Assembly: GCF_943590815.1 (NCBI RefSeq)
Contig: NZ_CALSBS010000008.1
Span: 1-64,000 of the forward strand
DNA length: 64,000 nt
Origin: Pseudocitrobacter vendiensis
GTDB lineage: Bacteria; Pseudomonadota; Gammaproteobacteria; Enterobacterales; Enterobacteriaceae
Reading direction: 5' to 3'
A model generated the notes under the pieces. It saw only the letters and a program-made list of their open reading frames with translations, was not told the DNA's origin and searched no databases. Position numbers and translations under genes: made by a program. How positions within the stretch are numbered: position 1 is the stretch's first letter; every line of letters starts with the position of its first letter. Of the stretch, positions 35,219 to 44,994 are shown piece by piece.

Positions 35219-35790
35219 TAGGCAACTCCATCTTGTTCGTCATGCTGGGAATGATTTATGACGTTTATACTGCCTTGTGCATTCAATTCTGTACATAGGG
35301 CTTTGAACGCTTGCTCAATATTTGATGCATTTTTCGTAGCCGGGCTGTGCGCGGTTATCTGAATAAACAGCTGTGGCTGCGCATTTTCATCGCCGGGTTG
35401 GGTTCGGGAAACCAGTTCGGCAATGTTCATCTCCCATGAATCGATAAGCGCGGTGAAGCGTTCTATAATATGCGGAGAATCAGGCACCTCAACCTGTACC
35501 CACACGGTGGAAGGCATCGCCGGACGTGGCCGCGCGGTGGTGCGCTTCATCACAATCAGCAGATCCAGTTCAGCTCCTTTCAATGGCAGGGTGGACTCAA
35601 TCAGGGTGATCGCATTCCAGCTACCGGAAAGCAGCATGATGAAAGTGAACTCATCACCCAGCATGGCCAGCCTGCTGTCCTCGATGTTGCAGCCGCAGCT
35701 ACTGACGTGACGCGTGATGGTATTGACAATGCCAGGGCGATCGGCCCCCAGAGCTGTAATGACCAAATAGTGTTGTAATGTGGCTGTCAA
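35218..35790 (-). CDS. gcvR: Glycine cleavage system repressor GcvR
   Basis: Predicted protein of 190 residues with two ACT domains (LVITALGADRPGIVNTITRH at about 9-28; a second at about 90-170). GcvR binds GcvA and blocks activation of gcvTHP when glycine is low. Coupled to bcp. Divergent from dapA. Confidence 0.95.
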   Translation of the reverse strand: MTATLQHYLVITALGADRPGIVNTITRHVSSCGCNIEDSRLAMLGDEFTFIMLLSGSWNAITLIESTLPLKGAELDLLIVMKRTTARPRPAMPSTVWVQVEVPDSPHIIERFTALIDSWEMNIAELVSRTQPGDENAQPQLFIQITAHSPATKNASNIEQAFKALCTELNAQGSINVINHSQHDEQDGVA

Positions 35791-35945
35791 ACCGGTGCTT
35801 CCTTTAAAAAGGTGAGGTATTCCCTAGGAAAGCATAAAAAAAACCGGCATACAACATTCTGAGGGGCTTCAGTCTCTTGCTTTTATTACGGTACCAAACG
35901 TACCATTGAGACTCATGTCCGCACGTCAGCACAGAGGATGGCTCC

Positions 35946-36824
35946 ATGTTCACGGGAAGTATTGTAGCGCTTGTCACGCCGATGGATGAGAAAGGTAATG
36001 TCGACCGTTCAAGCCTGAAAAAACTGATTGATTACCATGTCGCCAACGGGACCTCGGCGATTGTATCTGTAGGGACGACTGGAGAATCGGCGACGCTTGG
36101 CCACGACGAGCATGGCGATGTCGTGATGATGACCGTAGAGCTGGCCGATGGCCGTATTCCGGTTATCGCGGGCACCGGGGCGAACGCCACTGCAGAGGCG
36201 ATAAGCCTGACCCAGCGCTTTAACAACACCGGCGTAGTCGGTTGCCTGACCGTGACTCCTTACTACAACCGTCCAACTCAGGAAGGTCTGTTCCAGCACT
36301 TTAAAGCGATCGCAGAACATACTGACTTGCCACAAATTCTGTATAATGTGCCGTCTCGTACGGGTTGCGATATGCTGCCAGAAACCGTGGGTCGCCTGGC
36401 TGAAATAAAAAATATTATCGCAATCAAGGAAGCAACAGGGAACTTAAGTCGTGTTCACCAGATCAAAGAGCTGGTTTCAGACGATTTCATCCTGCTGAGC
36501 GGTGATGATGCCACGGGTCTGGACTTCATGCAGCTTGGCGGTCAGGGTGTGATTTCCGTCACTGCAAACGTTGCTGCGCGTGAAATGGCAGAAATGTGTA
36601 AACTGGCCGCCGCTGGCGAGTTTGCGAAAGCGCGCGTCATCAATAATCGTCTGATGCCGCTGCACAATAAATTATTTGTCGAACCCAATCCTATCCCGGT
36701 TAAATGGGCGTGTAAGGAGTTGGGACTTGTAGCAACCGATACGATGCGTCTGCCGATGACACCTATCACCGACCACGGTCGCGATATCGTCGCCTCTGCA
36801 ATGAAGCACGCCGGTTTGCTGTAA
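35946..36824 (+). CDS. dapA: 4-hydroxy-tetrahydrodipicolinate synthase
   Basis: Predicted protein of 292 residues. It condenses pyruvate with aspartate semialdehyde, the first committed step to diaminopimelate and lysine. Schiff-base lysine in [11 protein letters not shown] (about residue 161), [10 protein letters not shown] pyruvate-binding segment and [11 protein letters not shown] with the catalytic Tyr. Followed 16 bp later by bamC, as in E. coli. Confidence 0.97.
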   Translation: MFTGSIVALVTPMDEKGNVDRSSLKKLIDYHVANGTSAIVSVGTTGESATLGHDEHGDVVMMTVELADGRIPVIAGTGANATAEAISLTQRFNNTGVVGCLTVTPYYNRPTQEGLFQHFKAIAEHTDLPQILYNVPSRTGCDMLPETVGRLAEIKNIIAIKEATGNLSRVHQIKELVSDDFILLSGDDATGLDFMQLGGQGVISVTANVAAREMAEMCKLAAAGEFAKARVINNRLMPLHNKLFVEPNPIPVKWACKELGLVATDTMRLPMTPITDHGRDIVASAMKHAGLL

Positions 36825-36840
36825 AGTTTAGGGAGATTTG

Positions 36841-37875
36841 ATGGCTTACTCAGTACAGAAGTCGCGCCTGGCAAAGGTTGCGGGTGTTTCACTTGTCCTG
36901 CTGCTTGCAGCGTGCAGTTCCGACTCGCGTTATAAGCGCCAGGTGAGCGGCGATGAATCCTATCTGGATGCCGCGCCGTTAAGTGAACTTCACGCGCCGG
37001 CTGGCATGATCCTGCCGGTTCAACGCGGTGATTATAACATTCCGGTTGCTAATGGTAGCGGCGCAGTAGGTAAAGCCCTGGACATCCGTCCGCCGGCACA
37101 GCCTCTGGCGCTGGTTTCTGGTGCGCGCACGCAGTTCACGGGCGATACCGCCACGCTACTGGTTGAAAGCGGCCGTAGCGGTAACCTGTGGCCGCAGGTA
37201 GTGAGCATCCTTCAGGGTAAAAACTACACCATCGATAAACGTGATGATGCCACCCAAACGTTAACCACCGATTGGGTCGAGTGGAACCGTCTCGATGAAG
37301 ACCAGCAGTACCGTGGTCGTTATCAAGTCTCCGTAAAACCACAGGGCTACCAACAGGCCGTAGTGGTTAAACTGGTTAACCTGGAACAAGCGGGCAAACC
37401 GGTTGCCGATACTGCATCGCTGCAGCGCTACAGCGCCGAGATGCTGAACGTTATCTCCGCAGGTCTCGATCAGAACGCCACTGCCGCGCAGAATGCTTCT
37501 CAGAGCACGGCAGGGTCTTCCTTCGATGTGCAGAGCGCAGCGGATGACACGGGCCTGCCAATGCTGGTGGTACGTGGTCCGTTCAACCAGGTATGGCAAC
37601 GTCTGCCTGGCGTGCTGGAAAAAGTGGGCATGAAAGTGACCGACAGTACCCGTTCTCAGGGCAGCATCAACGTGACCTACAAGCCGCTGTCTGACAGCAG
37701 CTGGCAGGAACTGGGCGCGACCGATCCGGGTCTGGTCTCCGGTGATTACAAACTGCAGGTCGGTGACCTCGATAACCGCAGCAGTCTGCAATTCATCGAC
37801 CCGAAAGGTCATACCCTGACGCAGTCTCAGAACGACGCGCTGGTCGCCGTCTTCCAGGCCGCGTTTAGCAAGTAA
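36841..37875 (+). CDS. bamC: Outer-membrane assembly lipoprotein BamC
   Basis: Predicted protein of 344 residues. Signal peptide with lipobox LLAAC (Cys25), an extended N-terminal segment that contacts BamD, and two helix-grip domains (about 100-212 and 230-344). The ATG at 36841 is used; a TTG just before it is in frame but less likely. Component of the BAM complex. Cotranscribed with dapA. Confidence 0.96.
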   Translation: MAYSVQKSRLAKVAGVSLVLLLAACSSDSRYKRQVSGDESYLDAAPLSELHAPAGMILPVQRGDYNIPVANGSGAVGKALDIRPPAQPLALVSGARTQFTGDTATLLVESGRSGNLWPQVVSILQGKNYTIDKRDDATQTLTTDWVEWNRLDEDQQYRGRYQVSVKPQGYQQAVVVKLVNLEQAGKPVADTASLQRYSAEMLNVISAGLDQNATAAQNASQSTAGSSFDVQSAADDTGLPMLVVRGPFNQVWQRLPGVLEKVGMKVTDSTRSQGSINVTYKPLSDSSWQELGATDPGLVSGDYKLQVGDLDNRSSLQFIDPKGHTLTQSQNDALVAVFQAAFSK

Positions 37876-37880
37876 TATTC

Positions 37881-37907
37881 AGGGCTGGAGCAATCCGGCC
37901 CTTTTTT
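37881..37907 (+). terminator. Terminator of dapA-bamC
   Basis: Stem agggctgg/ccggccct with one wobble pair, loop agcaat, six Ts. Confidence 0.85.
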
Positions 37908-37911
37908 CTGA

Positions 37912-37933
37912 TATGATACGCAAACGTGTGCGT
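37912..37933 (+). promoter_or_regulatory. purC -10 box and PurR operator
   Basis: TATGAT (37912-37917) is followed directly by ACGCAAACGTGTGCGT (37918-37933), one mismatch from the PurR consensus. A bound repressor would cover the start region. Confidence 0.88.
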
Positions 37934-37983
37934 CGGCAGAAAAGCGGCAAGTTTATCGTTAAATCTCACCAGGAGTAATAAAG

Positions 37984-38697
37984 ATGCAAAAGCAAGCTGA
38001 GTTGTATCGTGGTAAAGCGAAAACCGTCTACAGTACGGAAAACCCGGATCTGTTGGTGCTCGAGTTCCGTAACGATACATCAGCAGGGGACGGTGCGCGC
38101 ATTGAGCAGTTCGATCGTAAGGGCATGGTGAACAACAAGTTCAACCACTTCATTATGACCAAACTGGAAGAAGCGGGTATCCCGACCCAGATGGAACGTC
38201 TGCTCTCTGACACCGAATGTCTGGTGAAAAAACTGGATATGGTGCCGGTAGAGTGCGTGGTGCGTAACCGTGCGGCAGGCTCGCTGGTGAAACGTTTAGG
38301 GATCGAAGAAGGCATCGAGCTGAACCCACCGCTGTTCGACCTGTTCCTGAAAAATGATGCGATGCATGACCCGATGGTTAATGAATCTTACTGCGAAACC
38401 TTTGGTTGGGTGAGCAAAGAAAACCTCGCACGTATGCAAGAACTGACCTTCAAAGCCAACGATGTTCTGAAAAAAATGTTTGATGATGCGGGCCTGATTC
38501 TGGTCGATTTCAAACTGGAATTTGGTTTGTTCAAAGGTGAAGTCGTACTGGGTGATGAATTCTCACCGGACGGTAGCCGTCTGTGGGATAAGCAAACCAT
38601 GGATAAAATGGATAAAGACCGTTTCCGCCAGAGTCTGGGCGGTCTGATTGAAGCTTACGAAGAAGTGGCACGTCGTCTGGGTGTTAACCTGGACTGA
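37984..38697 (+). CDS. purC: SAICAR synthetase
   Basis: Predicted protein of 237 residues, normal length. Ligates aspartate to CAIR in purine synthesis. Motifs [12 protein letters not shown] (N-terminal nucleotide loop), [15 protein letters not shown], and [10 protein letters not shown] metal-binding region. It has its own PurR-controlled promoter, and AGGAG 6 bp upstream. Confidence 0.97.
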   Translation: MQKQAELYRGKAKTVYSTENPDLLVLEFRNDTSAGDGARIEQFDRKGMVNNKFNHFIMTKLEEAGIPTQMERLLSDTECLVKKLDMVPVECVVRNRAAGSLVKRLGIEEGIELNPPLFDLFLKNDAMHDPMVNESYCETFGWVSKENLARMQELTFKANDVLKKMFDDAGLILVDFKLEFGLFKGEVVLGDEFSPDGSRLWDKQTMDKMDKDRFRQSLGGLIEAYEEVARRLGVNLD

Positions 38698-38718
38698 GTC
38701 TCCTGAGTCACTGCCTCA

Positions 38719-38740
38719 CAGAGGGTGCCTGCACCCTCTG
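38719..38740 (+). terminator. Terminator of purC
   Basis: Perfect 10-bp stem cagagggtgc/gcaccctctg with a two-base loop; followed by aattt. Confidence 0.75.
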
Positions 38741-38825
38741 AATTTCCCCGTTATTTCCTGTGGTAATCCTTGTCTGAACCGCCTACGATCATAACTATAA
38801 TTAATAGGATAGGTTCGAGGTAGAT

Positions 38826-39695
38826 ATGCGTTGGCAAGGTCGTCGCGAAAGCGACAATGTTGAAGACAGACGAAATGATTCCGGCTCGCCGATTTCAGGC
38901 GGCGGGCGAAACATTCGTATTCCCAGCGGGAAAGGCGGCATCATTCTGTTGATTGTCGTGGTTGTCGCGGGCTATTACGGCGTCGATCTCACGGGCTTTC
39001 TGACCGGAGAACCTGTATCACAGCAATCCTCCCAACAGCGGAGCGTTAGCCCTCAGGATGACGAAGCCGCCAAATTCACCTCGGTGATACTTGCGACCAC
39101 CGAAGATACCTGGACCCAGCAGTTCGAAAAAATGGGTAAAACTTATCAGGTACCGAAACTGGTGATGTATCGCGGCGCGACGCGTACGGGTTGTGGCACG
39201 GGCCAGTCGGTCATGGGCCCATTCTATTGCCCGGCGGATACGACGGTGTATATCGATCTCTCTTTCTACGATGATATGAAGGAGAAACTGGGCGCGGATG
39301 GCGACTTTGCTCAGGGCTATGTGATTGCTCATGAAGTAGGGCACCACGTGCAGAAACTGCTGGGTATCGAGCCAAAAGTCCGCCAGATGCAGCAGAATGC
39401 GTCCGAATCACAAGTGAATCAACTCTCTGTGCGCATGGAACTGCAGGCGGACTGCTTTGCAGGCGTCTGGGGCCACGCGATGCAGCAGCAGGGCGTGCTG
39501 GAGCCGGGCGATCTGGAAGAAGCGCTTAACGCGGCGCAAGCGATTGGCGACGACCGTCTTCAGCAGCAGAGTCAGGGACGCGTCGTACCGGATAGCTTTA
39601 CACATGGCACATCACAGCAGCGTTTTACCTGGCTGAAACGCGGCCTGGATAGTGGTGACCCGGCGCAGTGCAATACGTTTGGCAAAATGCTGTAA
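38826..39695 (+). CDS. ypfJ: Neutral zinc metallopeptidase-like protein YpfJ
   Basis: Predicted protein of 289 residues: cytoplasmic, basic N-terminus, one membrane segment (about residues 39-57, [17 protein letters not shown]) and a periplasmic domain with [15 protein letters not shown] (HEXXH zinc site) and [14 protein letters not shown] (third ligand region). Family of putative neutral zinc metallopeptidases; the substrate is unknown. 17 bp upstream of tmcA, likely one unit. Confidence 0.92.
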   Translation: MRWQGRRESDNVEDRRNDSGSPISGGGRNIRIPSGKGGIILLIVVVVAGYYGVDLTGFLTGEPVSQQSSQQRSVSPQDDEAAKFTSVILATTEDTWTQQFEKMGKTYQVPKLVMYRGATRTGCGTGQSVMGPFYCPADTTVYIDLSFYDDMKEKLGADGDFAQGYVIAHEVGHHVQKLLGIEPKVRQMQQNASESQVNQLSVRMELQADCFAGVWGHAMQQQGVLEPGDLEEALNAAQAIGDDRLQQQSQGRVVPDSFTHGTSQQRFTWLKRGLDSGDPAQCNTFGKML

Positions 39696-39712
39696 GTTAA
39701 TGAATCGCCATC

Positions 39713-41713
39713 ATGGATGAACTTTTCGCTCTCGCGCCGCGCATGGTGCAGGAAGGTGTACGCCGCTTGTTGGTTATCAGCGGCGAGTCACGCTGGGCTC
39801 AGCAGCAGGCGCAGGTTTTTCGTGACAGTTCTCATACGGACGTCGTGTGGGTGGGGCCCGAAGCGCAAGCAGAGCCGTACTGCGCGCCTGCAAAGCTGGT
39901 GACGCTGCTGGGGCGTGAGTTTCAGCACGCCATCTTTGATGCCCGCCAGGGTTTCGACGTGTCTGCTTTTGCCGCGCTCGCTGGCACGTTGCGCGCCGGA
40001 AGCTGGCTGTTGCTGCTGGTGCCGGAATGGGCGCGATGGCCTTATCAACCGGATACCGATTCCCTGCGCTGGAGCGACTCGCCAGAAGCGATTGCCACAC
40101 CGCGCTTTGTGCACCATTTTTGCGATGTATTGCGCGAAAGCCCGGAAGCACTACTGTGGCGACAGGGGGATGCATTCCCGGAGGTCAATTTTCCCTCGCG
40201 CCCACACTGGCTGCGTGCCAGTGGTGAGCCGGATGCGGAACAAGCTGCGATCCTTAACGCGCTGGCGAATGATCCTGCGCGCGTTACCGCCATTACCGCC
40301 GAGCGTGGGCGTGGCAAATCGGCACTGGCGGGGATGCACATCCGCAGCCTGAAGGGGCGAGCCATCGTGACCGCGCCGACGCGGGCATCTGCTGACGTGA
40401 TTGCTGCTTTTGCCGGCGAGCGTTTTCACTTTATGGCGCCGGACGCCCTGCTGGCTTCTACGGAAACCGCAGACTGGCTGGTGGTGGATGAAGCTGCCGC
40501 TATTCCTGCGCCATTGCTGGAACAACTGGCCTTACGATTCCCACATCTTTTACTTACCACCACCGTTCAGGGCTATGAAGGCACGGGACGGGGATTTCTG
40601 CTGAAATTCTGCGCACATTTCCCCGCGTTACGGCAATTTACGCTCAATACGCCCGTTCGCTGGGCTCAGGGCTGCCCGCTGGAAGCGGTGGTGAATGACC
40701 TGCTGATTTTCACTGACGATAGCTTTACCGTTTCCCCGTCCGGCCCATTAAGTTTCAGGGCGATAGAACAGGCGCAATGGTTGTCGCAACCTAAACTCCC
40801 CACGGCGATGTATCAGCTACTGTCCGGTGCGCACTATCGCACCTCACCGCTCGATCTCCGGCGGATGATGGATGCGCCGGGGCAACATTTTATCGCAGCC
40901 GACACGCCGAATGGCTTGGCAGGTGCGCTGTGGCTGGTGGATGAAGGCGGATTGAGCGCCGAATTAAGTCAGGCGGTATGGGCGGGTTTTCGTCGACCGC
41001 GCGGTAACCTGGTGGCGCAGTCGCTCGCCGCACACGGCGGTAGCCCGCTGGCGGCAACATTGATCGGTCGGCGCATTAGCCGGGTAGCTGTGCACCCTTT
41101 GCGCCAGCGCGAGGGTATCGGTTCTGCGCTCATCGCCCGTGCCTGTAAGCACGCCTCGGGGTGCGATTATCTCTCCGTTAGCTTTGGCTATACCGAAGCA
41201 CTCTGGCAGTTCTGGCAACGCTGTGGCTTTACGTTGGTGCGCATCGGCACGCAGCGCGAAGCCAGCAGCGGCTGTTATGCGGCGATGGCGCTGTTCCCGC
41301 TCACCGATGCCGGAAAAGAGCTGACGAGGCATGAGCATTTACGTTTATGCCAGGAGTGGCGCTGGCTGCAAGGGTGGGTCGATGAGAAATTGACGCTGCC
41401 GCCGGGGCTGGAGTCTATGCTTAATGATGAAGCGTGGTGGGATCTGGCGGGGTTTGCGTTTGCTCATCGCCCGTTGCTGGCTACGCTGGGTAATCTGCAT
41501 CTGTTGACTTCTCTCAGCCCGTTAGCATTAACGGCGCTGCGCCGCAGATTAGCGCGGGAAGATGAAGCTAAACTTTGCGCAACGCTGGGTCTTCATGGGC
41601 GTAAAGCGTTGCTTATCCGACAACGGGAAGAGGTCGCCCAGGCGATGTTTGGGTTTAATCACGCGCGAACTGAACAGCTTCGCGAACGGATAAAGCAGAT
41701 GCAATTTTTTTAA
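39713..41713 (+). CDS. tmcA: tRNA(Met) cytidine acetyltransferase TmcA
   Basis: Predicted protein of 666 residues (E. coli 671). N-terminal domain, then an RNA-helicase-like module with AERGRGKSALAG (Walker A, about 200) and WLVVDEAAAIP (Walker B, about 257), a GNAT acetyltransferase domain (RISRVAVHPLRQREGIGSAL, about 450-470) and a C-terminal RNA-binding tail. It makes N4-acetylcytidine at the wobble base of elongator tRNA-Met, using acetyl-CoA and ATP. Confidence 0.96.
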   Translation: MDELFALAPRMVQEGVRRLLVISGESRWAQQQAQVFRDSSHTDVVWVGPEAQAEPYCAPAKLVTLLGREFQHAIFDARQGFDVSAFAALAGTLRAGSWLLLLVPEWARWPYQPDTDSLRWSDSPEAIATPRFVHHFCDVLRESPEALLWRQGDAFPEVNFPSRPHWLRASGEPDAEQAAILNALANDPARVTAITAERGRGKSALAGMHIRSLKGRAIVTAPTRASADVIAAFAGERFHFMAPDALLASTETADWLVVDEAAAIPAPLLEQLALRFPHLLLTTTVQGYEGTGRGFLLKFCAHFPALRQFTLNTPVRWAQGCPLEAVVNDLLIFTDDSFTVSPSGPLSFRAIEQAQWLSQPKLPTAMYQLLSGAHYRTSPLDLRRMMDAPGQHFIAADTPNGLAGALWLVDEGGLSAELSQAVWAGFRRPRGNLVAQSLAAHGGSPLAATLIGRRISRVAVHPLRQREGIGSALIARACKHASGCDYLSVSFGYTEALWQFWQRCGFTLVRIGTQREASSGCYAAMALFPLTDAGKELTRHEHLRLCQEWRWLQGWVDEKLTLPPGLESMLNDEAWWDLAGFAFAHRPLLATLGNLHLLTSLSPLALTALRRRLAREDEAKLCATLGLHGRKALLIRQREEVAQAMFGFNHARTEQLRERIKQMQFF

Positions 41714-41787
41714 CTATCTCATTCAGTTAAATGGCATGGTCATTCTTTCCGGCCAGCGTAAACTGTGCGGTAACAAAGGAGATAGCC

Positions 41788-42486
41788 ATGAAACACGATC
41801 ATTTTGTCGTTCAAAGCCCCGCTAAACCCGCGCAACAGCTGCTGCTGTTGTTCCATGGCGTGGGTGATAACCCGGTGGCAATGGGGCAAATTGGCAGTTG
41901 GTTCGCGCCGCTGTTTCCTGATGCGCTCATTGTCAGCATCGGTGGCGCAGAGCCTTGTGGCCCGGCTCCGGCGCGTCAGTGGTTCTCTGTGCAGGGCGTG
42001 ACCGAAGAGAATCGCCAGGCACGCGTTGATGCGATTATGCCAACCTTTATTGAAACCGTACGCTACTGGCAAAAGCAGAGCGGCGTCGGCCCGCTGGCAA
42101 CCGCATTAATTGGTTTCTCGCAGGGCGCGATTATGTCGCTTGAGAGCGTTAAAGCGGAACCCAATCTGGCATCCCGCGTTATTGCCTTTAATGGCCGTTA
42201 TGCGACGTTGCCAGAAACCGCATCGACAACCACGACGGTGTATTTGATTCACGGTGGTGAAGACCGGGTTATCGATCTTGCGCATGCTGTGGCGGGGCAG
42301 GAAGCTTTATTAGCAGCCGGCGGCGATGTGACGCTCGATATCGTAGACGATCTGGGGCACGCGATTGACGAACACAGTATGCAGTTTGCACTCGATCATC
42401 TGCGTTACACTATTCCGAAACATTACTTCGATGAAGCGTTAAGCGGCAGTACACCGAAGAATGACGATCTCATAGAGATGCTTTAA
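41788..42486 (+). CDS. ypfH: Carboxylesterase-like protein YpfH
   Basis: Predicted protein of 232 residues from the ATG at 41788 (AAGGAG upstream). Alpha/beta hydrolase of the phospholipase/carboxylesterase group: LLLFHGVGDNP, nucleophile elbow GFSQGAIMS, catalytic Asp in IHGGEDRVI and His in LGHAIDEHS. E. coli YpfH has esterase activity on model substrates; the natural substrate is unknown. Confidence 0.93.
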   Translation: MKHDHFVVQSPAKPAQQLLLLFHGVGDNPVAMGQIGSWFAPLFPDALIVSIGGAEPCGPAPARQWFSVQGVTEENRQARVDAIMPTFIETVRYWQKQSGVGPLATALIGFSQGAIMSLESVKAEPNLASRVIAFNGRYATLPETASTTTTVYLIHGGEDRVIDLAHAVAGQEALLAAGGDVTLDIVDDLGHAIDEHSMQFALDHLRYTIPKHYFDEALSGSTPKNDDLIEML

Positions 42487-42494
42487 AACAAAAT

Positions 42495-42520
42495 GGGCCG
42501 GATTTCCGGCCCGTTTATTA
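42495..42520. terminator. Bidirectional terminator between ypfH and ypfN
   Basis: Perfect 7-bp stem gggccgg/ccggccc, ATTT loop, followed on the plus strand by gtttattatt and preceded by A-rich DNA that gives Ts on the minus strand. Confidence 0.75.
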
Positions 42521-42724
42521 TTACGGTTTTTTCGACTGATCGTGCTTCGGCCAATCGTCGTCTTCGTCCCACTTCGCGTTGTTGTCGCGATGCGGAGGAA
42601 GCTCCGGCTTATTGGCGAGGAATTTTTTGTGATCGACGCGGTTGAGATCTTTAATCACGTTGATCATTACGCCAACCAGAAACACCAGTACCAGAACCCA
42701 CCAGTATTTTGACAGCCAGTCCAT
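42521..42724 (-). CDS. ypfN: Small membrane protein YpfN (UPF0370)
   Basis: Predicted protein of 67 residues: one membrane segment ([18 protein letters not shown]) and a charged, Asp/Lys-rich cytoplasmic tail ([13 protein letters not shown]). Matches E. coli YpfN in length and sequence. Function unknown. Follows dapE by 24 bp on the same strand. Confidence 0.92.
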   Translation of the reverse strand: MDWLSKYWWVLVLVFLVGVMINVIKDLNRVDHKKFLANKPELPPHRDNNAKWDEDDDWPKHDQSKKP

Positions 42725-42748
42725 GTGCGTTACCTCTTAAATGTGTTG

Positions 42749-43876
42749 TCAGGCGACAAGCTGTTCCATAATGCGCTGATACATCCGCGCCAGCAGTTGC
42801 AAATCGGCAGCGTTCACACATTCATTAATTTTATGAATAGTGGCGTTGACTGGACCCAGTTCCACCACCTGTGCGCCCATTCTGGCGATAAATCGACCAT
42901 CCGATGTGCCGCCCGTCGTCAACAGTTGCGGTTTAATTTCATTATAGTGCGCAATGGCGTTGACCACCGCATCGACCAGTTTACCGCGTTCAGTCAGGAA
43001 CGGCTGCCCGGAAATCCACCACTCAACGCTGTAGCGCAACTGATGTTTTTCCAGCAGCGCAATCACGCGCGCCTTAATCATTTCGTCGGTCAGTTCGGTG
43101 CTGAAACGGAAGTTAAACTGCACGAACAGATCGCCCGGAATCACGTTATTGCTACCGGTACCCGCCTGAATATTCGCTACCTGCATGCTGGTTGGCGGGA
43201 AGAATTCGTTACCCTGATCCCACTCAATTGCCACCAGCTCGTTGAGCCACGGTGCGGCGCGGTGAACCGGGTTATCGGCCAGGTGCGGATAGGCCACATG
43301 GCCCTGAACACCGTGGATCGTCAGGTTACAGGTCATCGAGCCGCGACGGCCATTTTTCACGACATCGCCCACCACTTCGGTGCTCGACGGTTCGCCCACC
43401 AGGCAGTAATCCAGACGCTCGTTGCGTGCCATTAACGCGTCAACGACTTTCACCGTGCCATTTGTCGCGCTGGCTTCTTCATCGGAGGTGATGAGAAATG
43501 CCAGTCGCCCCTGATGATGCGGATGCTGCGCGACAAATCTCTCGGCGGCGACCACCATGGCGGCCAGCGAACCTTTCATATCTGCCGCACCGCGGCCAAA
43601 CAACATGCCGTCGCGTATGGTGGGTTCAAAGGGGGGGTTGATCCAGCGATCGGCATCGCCGGAAGGTACGACATCCGTATGACCGGCAAAAGCCAGCGTC
43701 TCTCCCTGACCGCGCCACGCCCAGAAATTCTGCGTATCGCCAAAATCCATATGTTCGATGGTAAAACCCGCTGCGCGCAGGCGTTCAATCATTAGCGCCT
43801 GGCAGCCCGCATCATCGGGGCTAAGGGAAGGGCGGCGAATAAGCTGCTGAGCCAGCTCAATGACCGGGCAAGACAT
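42749..43876 (-). CDS. dapE: Succinyl-diaminopimelate desuccinylase
   Basis: Predicted protein of 375 residues, normal length. M20 di-zinc hydrolase: [12 protein letters not shown] (first zinc His and Asp), [13 protein letters not shown] (catalytic Glu and zinc Glu), [12 protein letters not shown]. Releases LL-diaminopimelate from the succinyl form in lysine and peptidoglycan synthesis. Confidence 0.97.
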   Translation of the reverse strand: MSCPVIELAQQLIRRPSLSPDDAGCQALMIERLRAAGFTIEHMDFGDTQNFWAWRGQGETLAFAGHTDVVPSGDADRWINPPFEPTIRDGMLFGRGAADMKGSLAAMVVAAERFVAQHPHHQGRLAFLITSDEEASATNGTVKVVDALMARNERLDYCLVGEPSSTEVVGDVVKNGRRGSMTCNLTIHGVQGHVAYPHLADNPVHRAAPWLNELVAIEWDQGNEFFPPTSMQVANIQAGTGSNNVIPGDLFVQFNFRFSTELTDEMIKARVIALLEKHQLRYSVEWWISGQPFLTERGKLVDAVVNAIAHYNEIKPQLLTTGGTSDGRFIARMGAQVVELGPVNATIHKINECVNAADLQLLARMYQRIMEQLVA

Positions 43877-43980
43877 AGACTACACCTCATTGATTAACTG
43901 CTGATGTTTGCGTGTTTTCTTCATCGGTACGACGTCAGTTCGCTTGCTTCGCACCGAGTGTGCTGTTGCTGACAGGCGGT

Positions 43981-44355
43981 TTATTGACCGGCTGCCGGGG
44001 CGATGTCGGCAAGCCACTGGCTGTAACGTTCATCACTAAAACCCAGCAGCATAGGCTGTGCGGGCGCGCAGAGCAATGGGCGTTTGATGATTGCTGGCAT
44101 TTCGAGCATTATCGCCGCGGCGCTATCCGCGTTATTGACACCGGCGCGAACGGATTCATCCAGTTTGCGCCAGGTGGTGCCACGCGTATTGAGCAGCGCC
44201 TCCCAACCCAGTTCATTTATAAAGGTGGCTAATAATTCTGCCGTTAATCCATCGGCGCGATAATCATGAAAGCGATAGGTGACCTGGTGTTCATCCAGCC
44301 AGCGACGGGCTTTTTTTATGGTGTCACAATTTTTTATTCCATAAAGGGTGATCAT
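43981..44355 (-). CDS. yffB: ArsC-family protein YffB
   Basis: Predicted protein of 124 residues (E. coli 118). Thioredoxin-like Spx/ArsC fold with a single active-site cysteine in [17 protein letters not shown]. coli and Pseudomonas homologues suggest glutathione-dependent thiol reduction rather than arsenate reduction. Upstream of dapE on the same strand, as in E. coli. Confidence 0.93.
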   Translation of the reverse strand: MITLYGIKNCDTIKKARRWLDEHQVTYRFHDYRADGLTAELLATFINELGWEALLNTRGTTWRKLDESVRAGVNNADSAAAIMLEMPAIIKRPLLCAPAQPMLLGFSDERYSQWLADIAPAAGQ

Positions 44356-44824
44356 GTATTGGCATCCTTATTTTTATCAATTAGCAGGTGTAATGAGAGA
44401 ACAAATATACACGGAATACTCTTAGCAATCCGTATTATCAATTAATTCAGCGTGATTTCCAAAGGCTGATGAATAAAATTTCACTGGAGATGCATACTAT
44501 TTCTGCCGAAAGCAGGAAAGGTAAGTTATTGGCTGGAAAGATGAACGCAACAATGCAGGCTTCTGGCGAGCAGGAATCACGCCCCGGCGCTACCATTATG
44601 GCCGTTATAACAGTTTCTGACGTCTGTTTTTCTCCATTAAATGCGGTGTGGGTGAACTATTTCAAAATGTTGCTGTGCATCACATAATTTTATATTCAGC
44701 GGGCCCATAGTTACCGCAAGAAGTGAAAGCAGTCCTGGAGGCAACAATCATAGCAATAGGGTAAACGATCTTCACAGGCCATAAAATTCCACGTAAGATA
44801 AGCATAATAATAAGAGAGGCTGTT
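44356..44824. other. Intergenic stretch between yffB and ypfM
   Basis: AT-rich. An open frame at 44469-44687 (72 codons) has a poor ribosome binding site, no recognised family and biased composition, so it is not called as a gene. The region should hold the yffB-dapE promoter and the ypfM promoter. Nothing else stands out. Confidence 0.5.
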
Positions 44825-44884
44825 ATGATTGAACGTGAACTGGGGAACTGGAAAGACTTTATCGAAGTTATGCTTCGTAAATGA
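44825..44884 (+). CDS. ypfM: Small protein YpfM (19 residues)
   Basis: The frame encodes MIERELGNWKDFIEVMLRK, which to my recollection matches E. coli YpfM. AGAGG lies 5 bp upstream of the ATG and a strong terminator follows 63 bp later. Amphipathic helix, function unknown; the E. coli protein has been detected as an expressed small protein. It lies next to acrD as in E. coli. Confidence 0.88.
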   Translation: MIERELGNWKDFIEVMLRK

Positions 44885-44947
44885 TTCCAGCATTGTGAGT
44901 TAAGGGCGCGCTGTTCTTCTTCTCATTATATGTACGGACGTACAAAT

Positions 44948-44975
44948 AAAAAGGCGACTGACCAGTCGCCTTTTT
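44948..44975. terminator. Bidirectional terminator between ypfM and acrD
   Basis: Perfect 12-bp stem aaaaaggcgact/agtcgccttttt with loop gacc; A and T tracts on both sides serve both convergent genes. Confidence 0.92.
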
Positions 44976-44994
44976 TGTTGGCTGCGATTAGAGG

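Noticed and set aside
44469-44687. 72-codon frame between yffB and ypfM
   Set aside because: Weak ribosome binding site, no family, no conserved counterpart known to me at this place. Kept only as a note on the intergenic stretch.
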